Both the position numbers and the translations under genes were made by a program. The notes beneath the pieces are model-generated. The model was not told the origin of the DNA and did not search any database. It worked only from the letters and a program-made list of their open reading frames with translations. A DNA stretch of 64,000 nt from Streptomyces umbrinus (GTDB taxonomy: Bacteria; Actinomycetota; Actinomycetes; Streptomycetales; Streptomycetaceae): the NCBI RefSeq assembly GCF_030817415.1, contig NZ_JAUSZI010000002.1, forward strand, positions 9,957,501 through 10,021,500, given 5' to 3'. Every line of letters begins with the position of its first letter. Positions within the stretch are counted from its first letter, which is position 1. Of this stretch, positions 8,716 to 16,804 are shown piece after piece.

Positions 8716-9270
8716 TTACCGAGTCGGCATCGCCACGCCGAGCCGGACGCGGTACACCCGCAGCACCTTGCCGAGCGTCTCGAGTCCCTCAGGGTGCTTC
8801 AGACCTTCCTCCAGCTCCTTCAGTCGGATGGGCCGTACGCCGGCCACCTCGGCGACCTGCTTGCGCGTGGCCTGACCCCTGAGCTTGATCAGCAGATCCG
8901 GCAGGTCCACGGCGAGGTCCTCGAACATCCGGAACTTCTCCCGCTCGCCCATGCGCGTGTGGCCGACGTGGATCGCGCCACAGCTCTCTTCGCACCAGTA
9001 CCAGCTCGTCGACGCGTCTTCCCGGAGCTTCGCGGGGATCTCCTGCTCGCTCCGGTAGCGGCGCTTGAAGGCCCACGTCCCTTCGCGTTGCGTCCGGCAT
9101 CCGCGCGGCGCGTCCTCGGGCCGCGAGGCCGGCGCGGCCATACCCGCACACTGCGGAGTGCAGTACCGGCCGAGGTGCACCGGGTCCTGGGCGTGGAGGC
9201 CCAGACCCTTGCCGCACGTCTTGCAGCGCTGCCGGGCGGGGAAGAGCATCGCCTTGCTCGTCGTGGTCAT
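8716..9270 (-). CDS. unknown protein with zinc motifs and C-terminal HTH-like region
   Basis: 184 aa. An N-terminal CKTCGKG...CTPQC motif looks like a zinc site, and WCEESCG follows near the middle. The C-terminal 70 residues (RGQATRKQVAEVAGVRPIRL, then KELEEGLKHPEGLETLGKVL) resemble an XRE-type helix-turn-helix, so DNA binding is likely. ATG 9270 overlaps the preceding stop (ATGA). Confidence 0.6.
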   Translation of the reverse strand: MTTTSKAMLFPARQRCKTCGKGLGLHAQDPVHLGRYCTPQCAGMAAPASRPEDAPRGCRTQREGTWAFKRRYRSEQEIPAKLREDASTSWYWCEESCGAIHVGHTRMGEREKFRMFEDLAVDLPDLLIKLRGQATRKQVAEVAGVRPIRLKELEEGLKHPEGLETLGKVLRVYRVRLGVAMPTR

Positions 9271-10436
9271 CGAATCGGCCGTCCTTCCCGCTCGCGTTCA
9301 AGCTTCAGCTGCGTCCTGGTCGCCTCCCGGGCCATGTCCCGGAGGTAGATCGCCTCCTTGTGCGTGATGGGCGCGTCGTGGAGGTTGTGCGAGCCCCGCA
9401 AGAAGTTCTCCGTACGGTCGGCGATGGAGTACGCCAGCGCCTGCTCGACCACCGCGCTGGTCTCGCGCACCGCGCCCAACTCGTCGCGCAGCTTGCGCAG
9501 TAACCCGTCCCGCTCGCGTTCAGCGGCCTCGATGTTCGCCAGGCGTGCCACCACGCTGCCCAGCAGCGGGTCGCGGGAGCGGAACAGCTCGACGGCGCGC
9601 TCGGTGGCAGGATCGGCATCAAGGTGCAGGTCGAGCTGCGCCAGCAGGAACGCCGTCACCAGCGTGCCCTGGCTCAGCCGCTGGCTGAACTCGCGCGCGG
9701 CGCTGTCGCTCACAGCCAGCTCACGGACCGCGGCGGCTCGCAGCTGCTCCCGCAGCGCGTTCATGATGCTCTCGGGCAGCGCCTTGATGTGCGGCTGGCT
9801 CTGCACGCCGACGAGCCGGAAGCCCGACTGGGGGAGAGCGGCGGTCGCGGCTGAACTGCCCGATCCGCCCTTCGATGCCGCACTCTGCACGGCGTCCTGA
9901 TGGTCGGTGAACTGGAGCGAGCCGGGCGTTACATGCTCGGATTCATCCGGTGTGGCCACGACGTCGTGAGAAGTGACTTCCGCCGCGGCAGCGTCCTCGA
10001 CGTCCGGCTGTGCCCCGGGAGCCGGAGCAGCATCGGCCGCAGGGCCTGCCGCCGCACCGCCCGGGAGCGCCCCGGCAGTCCCTCCCTGTCCACCGCCGTC
10101 ATCACCATGCTGGTTGGATCCGCCGGCCCGCTCGGAGTCGCCGGCATCGGGCTCGTAGTCCGGCTCCAGGTCCAGGCGATCCTCTTCGGCGTCCTCATCG
10201 AGAGCAGCCTGCAGACTTTCAACCTCGGGTTGAGAGTCGACGTTGCCGGCCTCATCAAGCTGCGCCCCCGGCTCGGGCGTTGCCACCTCAGGCTCAGGCT
10301 GTGCCGCCTGGGCCTGGACGCGCTTGAGCTCCTCGCTTCCGCCGCGCCGGTAGGCGTCGAGGAAGGACGTGTCCACCTCCATTACCTCGGCGGTGGGTGT
10401 GGCCGCTTCCAGCATCTCTGCGAAGTCCCGGCTCAT
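9267..10436 (-). CDS. unknown acidic, low-complexity protein
   Basis: 389 aa, not recognised. Residues about 45-170 are rich in Glu, Asp, Ala, Gly and Pro, suggesting a disordered linker. The C-terminal 170 residues look helical, with a likely coiled coil around AERERDGLLRKLRDELGAV. It sits between the RHH gene (18 bp upstream) and a DNA-binding-like gene (4-bp overlap), so a role in a DNA-handling complex is possible. Confidence 0.65.
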   Translation of the reverse strand: MSRDFAEMLEAATPTAEVMEVDTSFLDAYRRGGSEELKRVQAQAAQPEPEVATPEPGAQLDEAGNVDSQPEVESLQAALDEDAEEDRLDLEPDYEPDAGDSERAGGSNQHGDDGGGQGGTAGALPGGAAAGPAADAAPAPGAQPDVEDAAAAEVTSHDVVATPDESEHVTPGSLQFTDHQDAVQSAASKGGSGSSAATAALPQSGFRLVGVQSQPHIKALPESIMNALREQLRAAAVRELAVSDSAAREFSQRLSQGTLVTAFLLAQLDLHLDADPATERAVELFRSRDPLLGSVVARLANIEAAERERDGLLRKLRDELGAVRETSAVVEQALAYSIADRTENFLRGSHNLHDAPITHKEAIYLRDMAREATRTQLKLEREREGRPIR

Positions 10437-10454
10437 CCGAGCTCACCGTCCTCG

Positions 10455-10841
10455 TCATCCAGGAGGTAGTTGTCGCCCGCGGGTGAGCCCGATGAGGGAG
10501 TCGAAGCCTGTGGTGACGACGCGTTCGAGGTTCGCTGAGTTCTTCGCCAGCGCCGCGACCTGGTCGACGAGCTCGTTGAGTCGCGCGATCTCCAGGGTCG
10601 GCAGGTCGTAGTCGAGGTTCTCGCGCCGGATCTTCTCGACCACCGCCTCGGCCACGTACTCGTTCACCGAGGAGAACCCGCGCTTGCCAGCCCAGTACTC
10701 CGCGCGCTGCTTGTCGTCCGGATCCAGCCGGACGAACATGCCCTGGCGCCCACTACTGCTGCTCTGTGTCGCGCCCGGCGGCTTCTTCTTCGTGCCGCGC
10801 ACGGGCCGCGTCGTCTTCTCCAACTCCTGTGTTGCGGTCAT
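10455..10841 (-). CDS. ribbon-helix-helix DNA-binding protein, MobC-like
   Basis: 128 aa. A basic N-terminus is followed by GMFVRLDPDDKQRAEYWAGK and a VNEYVAEAVVEKIRRE helix, typical of RHH folds. The C-terminal LNELVDQVAALAKNSANLER recalls relaxosome accessory (MobC-type) proteins, though without the classic motif. ATG follows AAGGAGAA. It heads a three-gene minus operon and has a palindrome in its promoter, suggesting autoregulation. Confidence 0.65.
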   Translation of the reverse strand: MTATQELEKTTRPVRGTKKKPPGATQSSSSGRQGMFVRLDPDDKQRAEYWAGKRGFSSVNEYVAEAVVEKIRRENLDYDLPTLEIARLNELVDQVAALAKNSANLERVVTTGFDSLIGLTRGRQLPPG

Positions 10842-10878
10842 GCGCGGCTTCTCCTTGCCCTATTTAACCGATCTGTGA

Positions 10879-10915
10879 GACCCATCTTATCGACACTAGT
10901 CGATAAGTCACGTGC
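10879..10915 (-). promoter_or_regulatory. promoter with operator palindrome for the RHH operon
   Basis: CTTATCGAC (10886-10894) and GTCGATAAG (10899-10907) form a perfect 9-bp palindrome with 4-nt spacer. On the minus strand, GTGACT and TAAGAT, 16 nt apart, fit -35 and -10 boxes overlapping the palindrome, so a bound RHH protein could repress. Confidence 0.55.
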
Positions 10916-10989
10916 TCTCTTTGTGCTTCGGCTCGGATACCAGTAGAGTCGCAGTCGCGCCCAGTCAGTCCCCCCTGGCGGCGCATCAG

Positions 10990-11044
10990 CGCAGCAGGTG
11001 GCCCTGCTCGATTCCTTTCCTCTCGGACGGGGTCACCTGCTGCG
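10990..11044. repeat. 11-bp inverted repeat with 33-nt loop
   Basis: CGCAGCAGGTG (10990-11000) pairs exactly with CACCTGCTGCG (11034-11044). It lies upstream of the RHH operon; a transfer-origin or regulatory role is possible but unproven. Confidence 0.6.
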
Positions 11045-11073
11045 GACCGCACCCACCTTCGCGTGACGGCAAG

Positions 11074-11117
11074 AGAAGAAAGGGCCCGGTGCGACACATC
11101 GCACCGGGTCCTTCTTG
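11074..11117 (-). terminator. terminator of the lipoprotein gene
   Basis: A stem of about 12 bp (GGGCCCGGTGCG 11082-11093 with CGCACCGGGTCC 11100-11111, one mismatch or wobble) is extended by GAAGAAA/TTCTTC flanks and lies 19 nt beyond the stop. Confidence 0.8.
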
Positions 11118-11135
11118 TGTCTGATGGGCTCCCAT

Positions 11136-11970
11136 TCAGGAGTCGGGCGTGAGAGTCGGCGTCGGGTTCGTCGTGCAGTCGACGAGCCCCTGGGTGAACC
11201 TCGGCGACTGCCAGATCGCCTTGTCCTTGTCGCTGGGCAGATGCTCGACGATGGACCCAGCGCCAAGGCGTGCGCCGCCGGCGAAGAAGTGCAGCGCCTC
11301 CTGGCTGAAGTCCGCGTTGTACACCAAGGTCGACAGGCACTGGCCGGCCGCCGCGTAGGTCTTCTTCTGACCCTCGTCCCGGGCGTAGGAGGAGAACATC
11401 GAGACCAGGCCCTTGGCGAGCTCGATGGACGAGTTGACCGGCTGATCCACGCGGACCGGGTAAGTCGGCTTCAGGTTCGGCTTGCCAACTGCAGGCTTCG
11501 CGGCTGCCTTCGGTGGCACGTAGCTCTGAGTCTTGGGGCTGCTGCCGTTCGGAAGTACAGCCTTGTCGATGCACGCGTCGAAGTCCTCGCGCAGCGACCG
11601 CGACGCCAGGAGCGCAGCGCCGCCCTCGCTCACCTTGTTCAGTCCGTCGACGGCTGCACCCGTGTCGTCGCCATCGGCCTTGACGATGTAGGCCAGCGCC
11701 TCCTCCGGCATTCCCGCCTTCCGCACTGAGCTGGCCAGGCAGGCACCGCCGTCCTTTCTGGGACTCCCGGCGCCCTGGAAGGCGAGCTTGTCCAGCGCCT
11801 CGCCGAGTGCCATATCGGTGATCTTGACGGTGCTCACGGTCGGACTCGGCGCAGACGGCGCCTGGGTTGTGCTGCCGTCGCCACTGAAAGCATCCGGCGA
11901 GCAGAACGCCCGCGGCCACAGCGAGTGCTGCGGCCGCGGGCGCAGCCTTCCTCATCCTCCAGGTCTTCAT
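11136..11970 (-). pseudogene. lipoprotein, frameshifted just after the lipobox
   Basis: ATG 11970 starts a type II signal peptide (MKTWRMRK, then an Ala/Val-rich core and lipobox LLAGC). One nucleotide too many in the TTT after the Cys codon (plus-strand AAA 11887-11889) moves the frame. Removing it joins the signal peptide to SGDGSTTQAPSAPSPTVSTV and a 233-codon open frame running to 11136. The mature part has about 5 Cys and repeated helical segments; no family recognised. Either a true frameshift or a base-calling error. Confidence 0.7.
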
Positions 11971-12412
11971 CGCTTCTCACCCCACCCCTCTTGTTGCCGA
12001 CCAGTCCGATTGAATCGACTGGCCTTCGAGGGTATCTTATCCAAATACTTATCGAATGGCAGTCTGTGATGAGTCGGAATGCCGCGAGGTAAGGGGTGCA
12101 GAGGGCGCGCCGAGCGGGGCTCGGGCGCGCAGGGTGCCTGCGGGTCTGTTTGGCGCTTGGGGATCAACGGAGTTGATCCGGAGGGTTCTGCGACACCTCG
12201 TGCGCGTGTCGGCTACGGGTGGCCCCCTGTCGGGCGGCTGTTCGTGGGCTTCTCATCCCACCCACGAAGGGCTGCTCACCATGACTTCTCTTGCCTCGCG
12301 CCCTGCCGCTTCCGCCGATGCTGCTGTGCCCGATCTGGTGGCGTGGCGGTTCGGCCGAGACCGCCACGAAGGTGCTGCCGCCCGTCATCGGAAAGGAAGG
12401 GATCCGCACCGC
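11971..12412. other. gap between divergent blocks
   Basis: It holds the presumed lipoprotein promoter (minus strand GATAAGAT near 12033, the same -10 sequence as in the RHH promoter, plus a nearby CGATAAG) and one hairpin repeat at 12162. An open frame from ATG 12281 (MTSLASRPAASADAAVPD) has no clear ribosome site. Confidence 0.5.
12162..12178. repeat. co-varying hairpin family, copy 1
   Basis: GATCAAC-GGA-GTTGATC, followed by CGGA. Same layout as the copies at 39.9, 40.7-40.8, 43.0, 43.3 and 51.7 kb. Confidence 0.75.
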
Positions 12413-12860
12413 ATGACCAACGACGGAATCAGGTCACCCCCCCGGGCCGAGCGACGGTGTGGGCACCGGCTACGCCCGGGACCCGAAGACCGACGAACGG
12501 CGCTGCTACCCCTGCGCGGACTCCTGGCAGCGGGAGCAGATGAAGACGGCCGACGTGTGGGGCGGCTACATCGGCTACACCGGCGACGCCCGCAAGCGGT
12601 TCGCCTCCTGGCCCGGCGGAGTGCTGGGCAAGGTCACCAGCTACGTGACCGAGGGGCGGGTCAGGTACACGCCCAACGGCGGCCAGTACCGGATGCGGCA
12701 TGTGACCGTCCGCACGCCCGACGGCTCGACGTGGCGAGGCCGAGGCGGTACCGCGATGGACGCGATCACGATCCGGCGGGTGACCAAGTCGACGTCCAAA
12801 GGCGGCAAGGGTCCGAAGGTGCTTCGCGACCTGCTCAAGATCCAAGGGGGGACTTCATGA
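12413..12860 (+). CDS. unknown protein, start region broken by a C7 tract
   Basis: The coding frame is clear from GTG 12459 (MGTGYARDPKTDERRCYPC) to 12860. ATG 12413, after AAAGGAAGG, starts MTNDGIRSPP in another frame. Deleting one C from C7 (12437-12443) joins both parts into one continuous protein of about 148 aa. CYPC hints at a metal site near the N-terminus; the rest is basic and strand-rich. The stop overlaps the next ATG (ATGA). Confidence 0.6.
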
Positions 12861-13441
12861 CCCGTCTGCGACTTCCGTACGAGTGGGATGGCAAGAAGAA
12901 GTTCAGCCGCGCCGACACGGGCATGACGATCAAGATCGTGGGCCAGGAGCTGGTGTACCACCGGTCGGCAACCGGGCCCACGCCAGCTGATACGACGCAC
13001 TTCCTGATCCTCGGTGCGCGCCCGACTGTGCCGCGCAGTGTGTCGAGTCTGGTCGACGACCACGGCAACCACTGGCAGACGGGCTGCGCCTACATCAACC
13101 CCAAGAACACGTACGGCGACGGGTTCGACCGGATGGTGTGCTGGCCCGCCGGTGAGGCCGACGCCCGCGACGGTGACGTGCTGTACATGCTCCAGCTCCA
13201 GCGCCGGCCGGCCGGCAGTGACGGCGAGTGGGAGAACTACAAGGTGCCGCACAGCGTGAGGGCGGCAGGCTTCACCGGGGGCCCGACCCCGTTCAAGGGC
13301 AACACCCTGGCCGAACTGCGCTGGTACCCGGAGGAGCAGCCCCGGCACGAGTGGCGAGCCCGCATCGATCAGTACGTCATCCTCTGGCGAGGACGGCCGC
13401 ACTGGGTGTACCCGGACGGTTGGGTTGAGCGCGACAACTGA
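12857..13441 (+). CDS. unknown protein (194 aa)
   Basis: Starts at ATG 12857, overlapping the previous stop. Trp/Tyr-rich, likely beta-rich (WDGKKKF, LAELRWYPEEQP, YVILWRGRPHWVYPDGW). No signal peptide or membrane segment. First member of a packed run of small plus-strand genes. Confidence 0.65.
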   Translation: MTRLRLPYEWDGKKKFSRADTGMTIKIVGQELVYHRSATGPTPADTTHFLILGARPTVPRSVSSLVDDHGNHWQTGCAYINPKNTYGDGFDRMVCWPAGEADARDGDVLYMLQLQRRPAGSDGEWENYKVPHSVRAAGFTGGPTPFKGNTLAELRWYPEEQPRHEWRARIDQYVILWRGRPHWVYPDGWVERDN

Positions 13442-13714
13442 GTGGGCGGCTGTGGTTTTTCATGCTCCAGCGGTACGTACCGTGACCAACTGGCTGAATG
13501 GGTCGACACCGCGACCCGCTACGTAGAACTCAAACCGCCTTGCGATGGCACGGCATCCGATCCGGTCGCGGCCTACTGCGTACGCCACATGAGTGAACGC
13601 ATGCGTAAGAGCAACCCCCAATACCGCGTGAGGGCCCGCCAGTTCAGAGGGCGCACATTCCATCAGGCATTCGTGGTGCACACCGATGGCACCCGCACAG
13701 CAATCGACGTCTGA
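13442..13714 (+). CDS. unknown protein (90 aa)
   Basis: GTG follows the previous TGA directly, so translation is probably coupled. Two Cys near the start (CGFSC), then a charged C-terminus. Not recognised. Confidence 0.5.
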   Translation: MGGCGFSCSSGTYRDQLAEWVDTATRYVELKPPCDGTASDPVAAYCVRHMSERMRKSNPQYRVRARQFRGRTFHQAFVVHTDGTRTAIDV

Positions 13715-13795
13715 GCTAACGGCAGTCCAGGACGCAGCAGAAACGCCGCGCCCCGGGCTGCCGACTGTCAGGCGAAATCCGCCTTTCGAGGAGGA

Positions 13796-15130
13796 ATGAT
13801 GACCCACCACTACAAGCGGCCCGAGAAGTACTACGTGACGCCCGGAGAAACCGTCGTCGTCAAGTGCGGTGCATCCGAGTGCATGATGAGCATGGGGCTC
13901 ACTAACAAGTTCATGCCCGTCACCATTCTGGACAACGGATACGGGCAGATGCGCGATCCGCAGGTCGGTCACGACTACTCCATGCCGACTCCGCTGAGCT
14001 GGATCAGCTGCTTCTACGAGGACACCGACGGCCGGTACGGGACCGAGGTCTACGAAATCGGCGTCGGACACACCGTCACCCATGCGTCCGGCCGCTTCTA
14101 CGTCTACGTGGACGGCAAAAAGCTCTACGGCGTCCAGTCCCCGCGGTTCGAGGAGATGCGCGAAGCGGCCCGCGAGATGCACGGGAGGGACATCCCGAGC
14201 GCCGAGGTCCGCTTCCTGGAGAACAGCCGCTGCCTGCCCATCTCGTGGTCCCGCTCCGTCGTCGTGCCGCTCGACACCGAGGTCCGTGGCCACGTCACCC
14301 GCACCTACCGGGACACCTGGGTCGACCTTCCGACCCACTTCAACCTGTTCGCCGGCCGCCACCACCTTCAGGAGGGTCTGAGAGTGACCCAGGACAGCAA
14401 TGAACCGCAGGTGTGGACCTTCTACAGCACCGGTGAGGCGTACGGCGCCGTCCAGTGCCGCGAGGAGATCCACGACGGCGATGTGCTGGTGATCGAGCGG
14501 GAGAAGGTCGTCGGCATCGCGGAGACGTGGCCCTTCGCCCTCACCGAGGCGTTCGGTGAACTCCACACGCTGAAGCCCGACTTCCGCACATACAAGGACG
14601 GCGCCTACGCCGCGAGCATCCCGGTGGCCGAGCGGGAGGCCGCCAGGATCGGCGTACCCCTCACACGCCTGGACGCGGTAGCAACCGAGCGCTTCGCGCC
14701 CGACTTCGACCTACGCGGCTCGCGATACACCGTGGAGTCGATGGAGCGCCTGCTGCCCGAACTCCCGGCCGTGCACCTCACCGCCGAGTACGTGACCCGC
14801 GTGGTGGAGTCCGCGCTGCTGCGTATCCCGCTCCCGCCCGTCATCGTGTCCGTCGACACCGACAGGCACACCTACGTGGTCCGCTCCGGCGGAGCGTATC
14901 TGTCCGCGCTGCGCGAGTTCTGCCGCGGGGGCTCCGAATACCGACTGACCGGCGGCGAGTTCGAGCTGCCGGATGGATTCCCGGACGCCACCTTCGCGGA
15001 ACTCCCCGGCTGGGGAAAGACCCGCATCCGGGAGGCCAACGTGCGCTGGTTCCAGGTGCGCCCTGTCCCGGACGCCCTGGTCGAGAGCCTGGCCCGACGG
15101 ATGTGCGGTTGGCCGGGTGAGGTCGCATGA
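13796..15130 (+). CDS. unknown protein with degenerate DUF262-like C-terminal domain
   Basis: 444 aa; ATG follows CGAGGAGGA. Residues about 200-265 form a small strand-rich unit (QVWTFYSTGEAYGAVQ, DGDVLVIEREKVVG). Residues about 298-430 resemble the ParB-like DUF262 (GmrSD) fold: RYTVESMERLLPELPAVHLT, LLRIPLPPVIVSV, then a strand and LREFCRGG. The catalytic-looking DGQQR motif is replaced (VVRSGGAYLSALREF), so nuclease or NTPase activity is doubtful. The stop overlaps the next ATG. Confidence 0.6.
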   Translation: MMTHHYKRPEKYYVTPGETVVVKCGASECMMSMGLTNKFMPVTILDNGYGQMRDPQVGHDYSMPTPLSWISCFYEDTDGRYGTEVYEIGVGHTVTHASGRFYVYVDGKKLYGVQSPRFEEMREAAREMHGRDIPSAEVRFLENSRCLPISWSRSVVVPLDTEVRGHVTRTYRDTWVDLPTHFNLFAGRHHLQEGLRVTQDSNEPQVWTFYSTGEAYGAVQCREEIHDGDVLVIEREKVVGIAETWPFALTEAFGELHTLKPDFRTYKDGAYAASIPVAEREAARIGVPLTRLDAVATERFAPDFDLRGSRYTVESMERLLPELPAVHLTAEYVTRVVESALLRIPLPPVIVSVDTDRHTYVVRSGGAYLSALREFCRGGSEYRLTGGEFELPDGFPDATFAELPGWGKTRIREANVRWFQVRPVPDALVESLARRMCGWPGEVA

Positions 15131-15807
15131 GCGTCGTCGGCTACACCTACGGGGACGACAACCTCTGTCCCTCGTGCACGGTCGGGCGGATGCGAGCGAA
15201 CGGCATCAAGGTCGCCCGCAGCAGGGAGCATGAGCAGGCGATCCGGCGGGCCGCAGAACGGGTCGGGACCGACTTCAGCGACGAGCGTTCCTACGACTCC
15301 AGCGGCTTCCCGAAGACGATCACGAGTCAGCAGACCCGCACGGAGCTGACCGAGCTGCCGGACGGAGAGCGCGGCGAGATCGAGGACGAGAAGTGCGACC
15401 GGTGCGGGAAGTGGATGAAGCTCGGGGCGAAGTCGCCGACCGAGGCCGGTCTGACCCGCTGGGTCCGTGACGACTTCGAGCTGCCGCAGGCCCTGGCCCG
15501 AGAGATCGCCAGGAAGTTGCGCGAGTGGGGCCTGTCGCACCCGGAGTTCATCACGGAGGACAACGTCCGCCAGGCCGCCGCGATGTTCCCGCATGACTAC
15601 GCCACCGTGCACCTCTCCGGCGACGCGAGCTTCGGGCTGATGCTGGCGCCCGAATACGACGAGGACCCGTGCTTCTACTGCGAGCAGCCGTACGAGAAGC
15701 ACACGTTCGTCTGTGAGACGTGCGGCACGAACGTTCCGGCCGGCATCAAGCACTCCCACCAGGTCCCGGTCAAGGGTCAGCTCAAGGTCCGCACGATCAA
15801 CAAGTAA
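15127..15807 (+). CDS. unknown protein with several zinc motifs
   Basis: 226 aa with CPSC, CDRCG, CFYC and CETC pairs, so probably two or more structural zinc sites. The middle is helical (ALAREIARKLREWGLSHPEF). ATGA overlap with the upstream gene. Confidence 0.65.
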   Translation: MSVVGYTYGDDNLCPSCTVGRMRANGIKVARSREHEQAIRRAAERVGTDFSDERSYDSSGFPKTITSQQTRTELTELPDGERGEIEDEKCDRCGKWMKLGAKSPTEAGLTRWVRDDFELPQALAREIARKLREWGLSHPEFITEDNVRQAAAMFPHDYATVHLSGDASFGLMLAPEYDEDPCFYCEQPYEKHTFVCETCGTNVPAGIKHSHQVPVKGQLKVRTINK

Positions 15808-15818
15808 GGGAACCGAAT

Positions 15819-16094
15819 ATGGACGATCTGGTATTCGAAGACCCCCCGGCTCCGCGGAAAACCAATCCCGCATACGAGGCTGTAGCCGAAGCGCTACGCA
15901 AGCGGCCCCGCGAATGGGCCAGGGTGGGTGCATTCCCGTCGGCATCCATGATTGCCAGCAACATCAAGCGCGGGAGGCCGAAGGCATTCGAGCCCGCCGG
16001 AGCATTCGATTCGGTATCGCGCAAGGTCGAGGACGGGACGGTTCTGTACGTGCAATACGTCGGTGAAGCGAAAGACTCGGAGGAACCATCTTGA
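15819..16094 (+). CDS. unknown small protein (91 aa), phage/plasmid type
   Basis: ATG 15819 after GGGAACC. The pattern WARVGAFPSASMIASNIKRG then a Phe/Pro segment and YVQYVGE resembles small proteins often seen in actinobacterial phages and plasmids. Function unknown. Confidence 0.6.
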   Translation: MDDLVFEDPPAPRKTNPAYEAVAEALRKRPREWARVGAFPSASMIASNIKRGRPKAFEPAGAFDSVSRKVEDGTVLYVQYVGEAKDSEEPS

Positions 16095-16357
16095 TTCTGC
16101 TGATGGGACGCTTTGATTCCGGGGGAAATCTCATCATCGAGTCGTCGGACCAATTCCCCGGCGACCACCCGCAAGCCGAAATCGATGCTCTGGTTGCCGA
16201 GAAGGTCGGTGACGACCCCAACGGGTGGGCGCATTCATACCTGGTGGACTCGCACAGCCGGGCTGTAAATGAGGCGTACCAAGAGGTCGTCAGAGACGTC
16301 GATGACGAGAATTCAACCGTCATCGACAATGTCTGGGGCGTCCTGGTCGACGACTGA
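16091..16357 (+). CDS. unknown small acidic protein (88 aa)
   Basis: TTG 16091 overlaps the previous TGA; ATG 16103 is the alternative start. Acidic throughout, no motif recognised. Confidence 0.5.
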   Translation: MILLMGRFDSGGNLIIESSDQFPGDHPQAEIDALVAEKVGDDPNGWAHSYLVDSHSRAVNEAYQEVVRDVDDENSTVIDNVWGVLVDD

Positions 16358-16380
16358 AACCTGTCCGAACGACGAGCAGT

Positions 16381-16427
16381 GAATGCCGGACGGCATTCGG
16401 CGGTTTCGATTCCCGCGCCGGGCACCA
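16381..16427 (+). ncRNA. hairpin plus tRNA 3'-end-like segment
   Basis: GAATGCC-GGAC-GGCATTC (16381-16398) is followed by a T-arm-like unit (GCGG...TTCGATT...CCGC, 16400-16416), then GCCGGGC, A and CCA: the order of a tRNA 3' end. No matching 5' acceptor (GCCCGGC) is present upstream, so it is at best a fragment. It fills the gap before ATG 16457. Confidence 0.35.
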
Positions 16428-16456
16428 AATGAATTCCAACAGCAGGGAGACCTGAA

Positions 16457-16804
16457 ATGTTCGGCGACGACATGCCTATGTGTACCCGCAACGGCGTGCG
16501 CATTGTTGGCGGAATGCAGCTGCACAACACCTACGACAACGAGCCGGTGACCGTCACCTCGGGCACGGACTGCGCCCGTCACCGCAGCACCCCGTACCGC
16601 AGACCAGGCGCCGACGGCATCACGCGTCCCACACGGTCGGTACACGCCAACGGGACCGACCGCTACGTCAACGAGTGGGAGGGCTACCACCACGTGGTCG
16701 TGCGCACCGGCCCTACCGGTGTGTGCCGTTACGTGCACGCGTCGGAACTGACGACAGAGGAGTGGTCCGGGCAGTTGGCCGTAAGTAAGGAGGGAAATTC
16801 GTGA
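16457..16804 (+). CDS. unknown protein (115 aa)
   Basis: ATG preceded by CAGGGAGACC. Polar, with one Cys-Arg-His stretch; no family recognised. GTGA overlap with the next gene. Confidence 0.6.
   Translation: MFGDDMPMCTRNGVRIVGGMQLHNTYDNEPVTVTSGTDCARHRSTPYRRPGADGITRPTRSVHANGTDRYVNEWEGYHHVVVRTGPTGVCRYVHASELTTEEWSGQLAVSKEGNS

Noticed and set aside
12056..12856. Long in-frame extension upstream of the 194-aa gene
   Set aside because: Passes over another coding frame and a hairpin; ATG 12857 with ATGA overlap is far better.
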